NCBI RefSeq assembly: GCF_000312425.1
Contig: NZ_HE997181.1
Location: 4,030,320-4,094,319 of the forward strand
Length of the DNA: 64,000 nucleotides
Origin: Reyranella massiliensis 521
Lineage (GTDB): Bacteria > Pseudomonadota > Alphaproteobacteria > Reyranellales > Reyranellaceae
Direction: 5' to 3'
Positions within the stretch are counted from its first letter, which is position 1. Every line of letters begins with the position of its first letter. The notes below the pieces were generated by a model that searched no databases, had not been told where the DNA came from, and worked only from the letters and a program-made list of their open reading frames with translations. Shown piece after piece: positions 58,782-64,000 of the stretch. The position numbers were made by a program, and so were the translations under genes.

Positions 58782-60665
58782 CTAGGCCGCCCCCAGCGCG
58801 CGCGAGACCTGATAAGTCACCAGCGCGGCGACGTAGGCCAGCGCCAGCATGTAGAAGAACGTGACCCACATCCACGTCCAGCCGCCGGTCTCGCGGCGGA
58901 TCACGGCCAGGGTCGAGGCGCATTGTGGCGCGAACACGTACCAGGCGAGGAAGGCGAGCGCCGTGGCGAGGCTCCACTGACTGCTCAATGCCTGGCCGAT
59001 TTGCGCTGCAGCCTCCTCGCCGCCGCTGATGGCGTAGATGGTGCCCAGCGAGCCGACGGCCACCTCGCGTGCCGCCATGCCGGGAATGAGAGCGACGTTG
59101 ATCTGCCAGTTGAAGCCGAGCGGCGCGGTGAGCGGCTGAATCGCCGAGCCGATCATCGCGGCGAAGCTGTAGTCGATGGCGGGATCGGTCGCGCCTGCCG
59201 GCGGCTGCGGAAAGGAAGCGAGCAGCCAGATCAGGATCATCATCGCGAGGATGGTGGTGCCGGCGCGCTTGAGAAAGGCCATGGCCCGCGTCCACAAGCC
59301 GATGGCGAGACTCCTCGCCCGCGGCATCTTGTAGTCGGGCAGTTCGAGCATGAACGGCTCGCCCGGCTGTCCCTGCCAGACCAGGCGCTTGACCACGAAC
59401 GACACGGCGAGCGCGCCCGCAATGCCGATGGCGTAGAGCCCGAACATCACCAGCCCCTGCAGGCCGACGAAGCCCCAGACCTCGCGGGCGGGAATGAAGG
59501 CGCCGATGATCAGCGTGTAGACCGGAATGCGGGCGGAGCAGGTCATCAACGGCGCCACCAGGATCGTCGTCAGCCGGTCCCGACGGTCGTCGATCACGCG
59601 CGTCGACATGATGCCCGGAATGGCACAGGCGAAGGACGAAAGCAGAGGGATGAAGGCGCGCCCATGCAGGCCGGCGCCGCCCATGATGCGATCCATCAGG
59701 AACGCCGCACGCGCCATGTAGCCCAGGTCCTCGAGCACGAGGATGAAGAAGAAGAGGATCACGATCTGCGGCAGGAACACGATCACCGCGCCGACGCCGC
59801 CGATCAGACCGTCCTTCAGGAAGCTTCGCGCCAACTCCGGCAGCGGCAGTCCCTCGACAAGGCTGCCGAGCCACTGGAAGCCCGCCTCGATGGCCTCCAT
59901 GCCGGGCTCGGCCCAGGCGAACACGGCCTGAAACATCACGAAAAGGATGGCGAGCAGGATGATCAGCCCGGCGACCGGATGCAGGAGAACCTTGTCGACT
60001 CGGCTGGTAAGACTGTCAGGGTCGCCCGGTCCGCGCACGACCGCCGCGAGGATGCGGTCGGCTTCGCGCTGGGCGCCGCGCAGAGCACCGGCATCCGGCG
60101 CCCGCCACTCGGATATCCCGGTGACTTGCTGCTTTGCAATCTGACGGTCGATCTCTGCCAGGAGGGCATCGGTTCCGCCGCGGCGCACCGCGACCGAGCT
60201 CACCACCGGCACGCCCATCTCGCGCGACAGGCGGTCGACGTCGATCTCGACGCCGCGGCGGCGCGCGATGTCCATCATGTTGAGCGACAGCATGACGGGA
60301 CGGCCGACCTGCTTCAGCTCGAGCGCCAGCCGGAGCGCCAGTCGAAGGTTGGAGGCATCACCGACGCAGACGATCAGATCGGGCGTCACGTCCTTCTGCG
60401 CGTGCCCCAGCACGACGTCGCGCGTGATCTCTTCGTCCGGCGAGCGGGCACGCAGCGAATAGGTGCCGGGCAGATCGACGATGCGCACGGTCCGGCCGGC
60501 CGGCGTCACGAGCGGCCCGACCTTCTTCTCGACCGTCACGCCAGGATAGTTGGCGACCTTCTGGCGACTGCCCGTAAGAGCATTGAACAGCGCCGTCTTG
60601 CCGCAATTGGGATTGCCGACCAGAGCGATGACGGGCGACGGAAGCGCAGGCGAAGCATCGGACAC
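58782..60665 (-). CDS. feoB: ferrous iron transporter FeoB
   Basis: A 627-residue transporter that imports Fe(II) using a fused G-protein. The P-loop GNPNCGKT is at 17-24, DLPGTYSLRARSPDE gives G2/G3 and LNMMD the G4 signal. The Gate/core membrane domain follows from about 270. It is shorter than E. coli FeoB (773). The start is GTG 60665, seven bases after a GGAGG site at the end of feoA. It pairs with feoA, and the PepSY gene follows at 3 bp. FeoC is not present. Confidence 0.94.
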   Translation of the reverse strand: MSDASPALPSPVIALVGNPNCGKTALFNALTGSRQKVANYPGVTVEKKVGPLVTPAGRTVRIVDLPGTYSLRARSPDEEITRDVVLGHAQKDVTPDLIVCVGDASNLRLALRLALELKQVGRPVMLSLNMMDIARRRGVEIDVDRLSREMGVPVVSSVAVRRGGTDALLAEIDRQIAKQQVTGISEWRAPDAGALRGAQREADRILAAVVRGPGDPDSLTSRVDKVLLHPVAGLIILLAILFVMFQAVFAWAEPGMEAIEAGFQWLGSLVEGLPLPELARSFLKDGLIGGVGAVIVFLPQIVILFFFILVLEDLGYMARAAFLMDRIMGGAGLHGRAFIPLLSSFACAIPGIMSTRVIDDRRDRLTTILVAPLMTCSARIPVYTLIIGAFIPAREVWGFVGLQGLVMFGLYAIGIAGALAVSFVVKRLVWQGQPGEPFMLELPDYKMPRARSLAIGLWTRAMAFLKRAGTTILAMMILIWLLASFPQPPAGATDPAIDYSFAAMIGSAIQPLTAPLGFNWQINVALIPGMAAREVAVGSLGTIYAISGGEEAAAQIGQALSSQWSLATALAFLAWYVFAPQCASTLAVIRRETGGWTWMWVTFFYMLALAYVAALVTYQVSRALGAA

Positions 60666-60668
60666 GGC

Positions 60669-60941
60669 TTAGGCCTCCGTACTCACGAGAATCGCCATTG
60701 CCTCGCGACGGCGCAGCCCGATGGTCGTGTTGGCGATACGCACGGCGATGGGATCGCCGCCGAACAAGCCCTGATGTAGGAGCTCGACATTGGCGCCTTC
60801 GACGAAGCCCAGCTCGATCAGACGACGTTCGAGTTCGCCCGCCGGCAGGCCTGCGCCGCCGCGTTCTGTATCGATTGCATGTATGCGGCCGCGAAAGCCC
60901 ACGCGGGCCGCGCCAAGTGCTATGGTTGGACGGGTGTTCAT
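60669..60941 (-). CDS. feoA: ferrous iron transport accessory protein FeoA
   Basis: A 90-residue SH3-fold protein that helps FeoB. GRIHAIDTERGGAGLPAGELERRLIELGFVEGANVELLHQG is the family core, and ends with IGLRRREAMAILV. The ATG at 60941 is used because upstream frames are not conserved; no strong ribosome site is seen, so it may be translated from a short leader. It lies 3 bp before feoB. No clear Fur/Irr operator could be assigned in the short upstream gap. Confidence 0.9.
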   Translation of the reverse strand: MNTRPTIALGAARVGFRGRIHAIDTERGGAGLPAGELERRLIELGFVEGANVELLHQGLFGGDPIAVRIANTTIGLRRREAMAILVSTEA

Positions 60942-61000
60942 TGCGAGTAAGTCGTAATAGCACCGAAGAAGTTGGCTCGCTAGCGTGAGGTAGTAGAAGA

Positions 61001-61714
61001 ATGGCAAACATCGTTCTGGCGCATGGCGCCTGGTCGGCAGCATGGGCATGGAAGAAGATGCGCCCTCTTTTCCGCGCCGCCGGGCATGAGTTCTTTTCGC
61101 CGACCTACACCGGCCTTGGCGCCCGTGCCCACCTCGCTGCGCCTGCGGTCGACCTGTCGACGCACGTCCAGGACGTCGTCGGCGTCCTCGAATTCGAGGA
61201 CCTGAAGGATGTGGTCCTGATCGGCCACTCCTATGGCGGCATGGTCGCGACCGGGGTCGTCGACAAGGCACGCAGCCGTATTGCACGCGTTGTGTATCTG
61301 GATGCGTTCGTACCGAAGGACGGCCAGAGCCTGTTCGACCTGGTCGGTCCCAAGGCCGAGGGCAACATGCGCAAGGGCGCCGAGAAGGACGGCGACGGCT
61401 GGAAACTTCCCGTCAATCCGATGCCGCCCGACACCGCTCCCGAGGATGTCGCCTGGGCAAGCCCGCGCCGGCGGCCGCAGCCGATCAAGACCTTCGAGCA
61501 GAGGATCAAGCTCGAATCGACAGAGGCACCGCCGCCGCGCCACTTCATCTATGCCAAGCGTAACATGCCGGGCGACGCGTTCCGCCAGTTCGCCGACCGC
61601 GCCCGCAGCGAGGCCGGCTGGACCTGCGACGAGATGGACGCCAGCCACAATCCGCACATCACCTGCCCCCAGGAACTGATGGCGCTGCTGACCAAGATCA
61701 TGGCGTCTGCGTAA
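61001..61714 (+). CDS. alpha/beta-hydrolase (methylesterase-like)
   Basis: A 237-residue hydrolase beginning ANIVLAHGAWSAAWAWKK, a pattern of plant-type methylesterases and EstC-like bacterial esterases. The nucleophile is Ser77 in GHSYGG. DASHNPHITCPQEL near the C terminus supplies the His. It is divergent from feoA (59 bp) and followed after 12 bp by a CoA transferase gene on the same strand. Confidence 0.88.
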   Translation: MANIVLAHGAWSAAWAWKKMRPLFRAAGHEFFSPTYTGLGARAHLAAPAVDLSTHVQDVVGVLEFEDLKDVVLIGHSYGGMVATGVVDKARSRIARVVYLDAFVPKDGQSLFDLVGPKAEGNMRKGAEKDGDGWKLPVNPMPPDTAPEDVAWASPRRRPQPIKTFEQRIKLESTEAPPPRHFIYAKRNMPGDAFRQFADRARSEAGWTCDEMDASHNPHITCPQELMALLTKIMASA

Positions 61715-61726
61715 GGAGACCGTTAC

Positions 61727-63103
61727 ATGAGCGCCGATCTCGCCTACTCGATCCTGCGCCAGCTCGGACGCGAGAAGCGTAGCGACGATCGGCTCTCGAT
61801 CACCGGCAGGGACGATCCGATATTCGTCACGCCCTGGCGGATCGGCCAGGCGGGATCGGCCGCGCTCGGCGCGGTCGGCCTTGCCGTCTCCGATCTCTGG
61901 AGACTGCGGACCGGCGTACCTCAGTCGGTAAGTATCGACACGCACGCCGCTGCGGCGTCGCTGCGTTCCAACACCTATGTGCTGCGCAACGGCGAGAAGC
62001 CCGTGTCGTGGGACCCGCTCACCGGCCACTATCCGACGCGCGACGGGCGGCACATGTTCATCCACACCAACCATCCGCATCACCGCGCGGGCGCGCTGCG
62101 CATCGCCGGCGCCAAAGCGGAGACGCGCGAGGCGTTGGCCGAAGCCGTCGCCACTTGGGACGGCCAGGCCATCGAAGAAGCCATAGCCGCGGGCGGCTGT
62201 GTCGGCGGCCTGACGCGCAGCCGCGAGGAATGGAACGCCCATCCGCATGGCATCGCGATTTCCAGGCTGCCGTTGATCGATATCGTGAAGATCGGCGACG
62301 CGCCGGCGCGGCCCTTGCCTAAAGGCGATCGCCCTCTTTCCGGCGTGCGCGCCTTCGATCTCACGCGCGTGCTGGCGGGCCCGACCAGCGGTCGCGTGCT
62401 GGCGGAGAATGGCGCCGATGTGCTGCATGTAGCGGCGCCTCACCTGCCCTACCAGTCCGAACTGCTGATGGATACCGGCCACGGCAAGCGCTGCACCTGG
62501 ATCGACCTCCTCACACCGGCCGGCGTCGAGACCATGAAGAGGCTCCTCGGCGAGGCCGACATCTTCACACAGGGCTATCGGCCCGGCACGCTGGCCAGCC
62601 GCGGCTTTTCGCCCGAGCAGGTCGCCGCGCTCCGGCCCGGCATCGTCTGCGTCAGCCTCTGCGCCTATGGCCACCAAGGCCCGTGGGCATCGCGGCGCGG
62701 CTTCGACTCGATCGTACAGAACGTCACGGGCCTCGCCGCCACGCAGGGTTCGCTCGACAAGCCGCGCAACATGCCGGTGCAGGCGCTCGACTATATCGCC
62801 GGCTATCTCGCCGCCCTGGGCGCCATGATCGCGCTGGCGCGCCGGGTCGAGCAGGGCGGCTCTTGGCTGGTGCGCGTATCGCTGGTCCAGGTCGCCCATT
62901 GGCTCGCGACCCTCGGCACCGTCGATGCCGCGAAGGGGATCGCCGAACTTCCCGAGGGCGAGCTCTCGCCGCTCCTCACCGAAAGCGTCGGCCCGTTCGG
63001 CCGGTTGCGCCACCTGAAGCCGGTCGTCCGGCTCGGCACGACACCCGCCTACTTCGCAAGACCTGCCGAGCCGCTCGGCGCCTCGCCGGCGCAATGGGCG
63101 TAG
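61727..63103 (+). CDS. type III CoA transferase with swapped halves (CaiB/BaiF-like)
   Basis: A 458-residue protein of the CaiB/BaiF superfamily. The normal N-terminal half starts only at residue about 205 (GVRAFDLTRVLAGPTSG) and holds the catalytic Asp327 (RRGFDSIVQNVTG). Residues about 40-190 instead resemble the normal second half: the dimer segment ALGAVGLAVSDLWRLRTG and the small domain DGRHMFIHTNHPHHRAG. So the order looks permuted. It would move CoA between acids. AAGGAG precedes the ATG. The family call is sound; the permutation needs structural alignment. Confidence 0.85.
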   Translation: MSADLAYSILRQLGREKRSDDRLSITGRDDPIFVTPWRIGQAGSAALGAVGLAVSDLWRLRTGVPQSVSIDTHAAAASLRSNTYVLRNGEKPVSWDPLTGHYPTRDGRHMFIHTNHPHHRAGALRIAGAKAETREALAEAVATWDGQAIEEAIAAGGCVGGLTRSREEWNAHPHGIAISRLPLIDIVKIGDAPARPLPKGDRPLSGVRAFDLTRVLAGPTSGRVLAENGADVLHVAAPHLPYQSELLMDTGHGKRCTWIDLLTPAGVETMKRLLGEADIFTQGYRPGTLASRGFSPEQVAALRPGIVCVSLCAYGHQGPWASRRGFDSIVQNVTGLAATQGSLDKPRNMPVQALDYIAGYLAALGAMIALARRVEQGGSWLVRVSLVQVAHWLATLGTVDAAKGIAELPEGELSPLLTESVGPFGRLRHLKPVVRLGTTPAYFARPAEPLGASPAQWA

Positions 63104-63430
63104 CCGAGATCAGGGACGACGGAGGACACTGTAGCCGGCGGAATCGGAATCCCCCGAAATTTCGGCTCCGTACTCCGCGACCGACTCAATCGCGCGCTCG
63201 GCAAAGCAGGCGAGGAATTTAACCGCGGCCGTGGGCGTCGGCACGGTGCCGTTCCATCCGACACGCAACGAGAATGAAATTGCCAAGGAACGCCCGGACG
63301 CATTCCGATTGTATCGACTTCCCTATTTCTCCCGGCGGCCAGGACTCTTCACTTTGAAACCGCCATTCGAGTCTGTATTGCAGCTCGAACCTCTGACGTT
63401 CCGAGCGTCGCCGAGATAGTGGAAGTGCTC
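63104..63430. other. 327-bp intergenic region with a palindrome
   Basis: The only gap over 300 bp in the window. It lies between the CoA transferase and the PPOX-family gene and is visibly poorer in G+C than its surroundings. I found no convincing gene; short open frames on both strands have no family features. One perfect 12-bp palindrome is present at 63154-63165. No known RNA or promoter could be assigned with confidence. Confidence 0.5.
63154..63165. promoter_or_regulatory. perfect 12-bp palindrome
   Basis: CCGAAATTTCGG is a perfect inverted repeat, about 265 bp before the PPOX gene start and 50 bp after the CoA transferase stop. It could be a protein-binding site. No promoter elements were found beside it. 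Confidence 0.3.
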
Positions 63431-64000
63431 ATGTCCGACATTCTCAAGACGGAAGCCCAACTCGAAGCGATCTACGGCAAACCAGCCGAAGCGGCGACCG
63501 TCAAAGAAGTGAATTGGATCACGCCGCACTACCGCGCCTATATCGAGGCCGCGCCCTATGCGGCGCTGGCGACCTCCGGACCGGAAGGGCTCGACTGCTC
63601 GCCGCGCGGCGACAAACCAGGCTTCGTGCGCGTGCACGACGAGAAGACGCTGATGCTGCCCGACCGGCGCGGCAACAATCGCATCGACTCGCTGCGCAAC
63701 ATCGTGCGGGACCCCAGGGTGGCGCTCCTGTTCATGATCCCGGGCATCGGCAACACGCTGCGTGTGAACGGCCGCGCCCATCTCAGCGTCGAGCCCGGCC
63801 TGCTCGAATCCTTCGCGGTTGAGGAAAAGGCGCCGCGTTCCGTGACCGTCATCGAAGTTGGGGCCATCTATTTCCAATGCGCCCGCGCGCTGGTGCGGTC
63901 CGAGCTCTGGAATCCCGAACGCCATATCGACCCCAAGTCGCTGCCCAGCGCCGGCCAGATCCTGGCGGCGCTCAGCGAGGACAGGGTCGGTGGCGAGAAG
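63431..64000 (+). CDS. PPOX-family FMN-dependent protein (C-terminus cut by window)
   Basis: The first 190 codons of a pyridoxamine 5'-phosphate oxidase-fold flavoprotein that runs off the right edge. After a helical start (SDILKTEAQLEAIYGKP), the split-barrel carries IEAAPYAALATSGPEGLDCSPRGD and TLMLPDRRGNNRIDSLRNI, as in the MSMEG_1061 group of FMN-binding proteins. The role is not known; these are not true PdxH enzymes. The ATG at 63431 has GGAAG five bases upstream. Confidence 0.88.
   Translation, partial: MSDILKTEAQLEAIYGKPAEAATVKEVNWITPHYRAYIEAAPYAALATSGPEGLDCSPRGDKPGFVRVHDEKTLMLPDRRGNNRIDSLRNIVRDPRVALLFMIPGIGNTLRVNGRAHLSVEPGLLESFAVEEKAPRSVTVIEVGAIYFQCARALVRSELWNPERHIDPKSLPSAGQILAALSEDRVGGEK

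Noticed and set aside
56643..60779. 1378-codon plus-strand open frame across the GT39, PepSY and feoB genes
   Set aside because: It covers several well-supported genes in other frames and shows no conserved motif.
60941..60957. TTGCGA-N5-TCGTAA inverted repeat, possible Fur/Irr site before feoA
   Set aside because: It has a mismatch, overlaps the feoA start codon, and no promoter could be placed beside it.
63231..63419. 62-codon open frame in the large gap
   Set aside because: No ribosome site, no family features and atypical composition.

Overview
The window is 64 kb of uniformly GC-rich, tightly packed bacterial DNA. The gene content points to a free-living alphaproteobacterium of the Reyranella / Bradyrhizobium / Rhodospirillales kind, though this is judged from gene types only and no marker gene was available. 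The signs are many Bug/TctC-type solute receptors, acyl-CoA dehydrogenase and crotonase genes, CoA transferases, urease beside a urea ABC receptor, and protocatechuate dioxygenase. About 60 protein genes were recognised. I saw no rRNA, tRNA, CRISPR array, insertion sequence or phage gene. Only one gap exceeds 300 bp (63104-63430).

Layout. 1-6394 (minus strand) is a urease operon, ureD-ureA-ureBC-ureE-ureF-DUF3995-ureG-hupE/ureJ, followed by the start of urtA. The beta and alpha urease subunits are one fused protein. 6425-6976 is greB. 7016-11166 (minus) carries a phosphonate monoester hydrolase-type sulfatase and then pcaH-pcaG-pcaB. 11239-13485 holds two unusual D-2-hydroxyacid dehydrogenases around a small unknown gene. 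13493-15181 (minus) is an AtzG/AtzE amidase pair with a decayed AtzH fragment behind it. 15281-20905 has a Tat-exported PhoD phosphatase, a short-chain dehydrogenase (SDR), an FMN hydroxyacid oxidase and an orphan family-5 solute receptor. 20945-24313 is a single-chain acyl-CoA carboxylase. 25710-28676 is a complete tctB-tctA-tctC transporter. 28742-34019 and the gene at 34100 form an acyl-CoA oxidation neighbourhood. 35026-36918 is a DEAD-box helicase with a long GDRP-repeat tail. 37190-43314 contains a D-aminoacylase, a Bug receptor, a luciferase-like monooxygenase, an EamA exporter, a secreted unknown protein and an SDR. 43733-47983 is a GntR-controlled sugar-acid cluster (IlvD/Edd dehydratase, RraA-like aldolase, Bug receptor) with a clear candidate operator. 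47988-55658 holds an epoxide hydrolase, crotonases, a quinone-oxidoreductase-like enzyme, a TauE/SafE exporter, an amidase and another Bug receptor. 55723-60941 is a GT39 glycosyltransferase and a feoA-feoB-PepSY iron operon. 61001-64000 holds an esterase-like hydrolase, a CoA transferase whose halves appear swapped, and a truncated PPOX flavoprotein.

How the genes may work together. The left end is a nitrogen module: urea import, nickel import and urease, with an amidase of the biuret/cyanurate type nearby. The rest is mostly scavenging of organic acids, amides, aromatics and fatty acids. Four Bug receptors share the window with only one TctAB membrane pair. Many neighbours are coupled by 4-bp ATGA overlaps, and three convergent pairs share the four bases of their stop codons.
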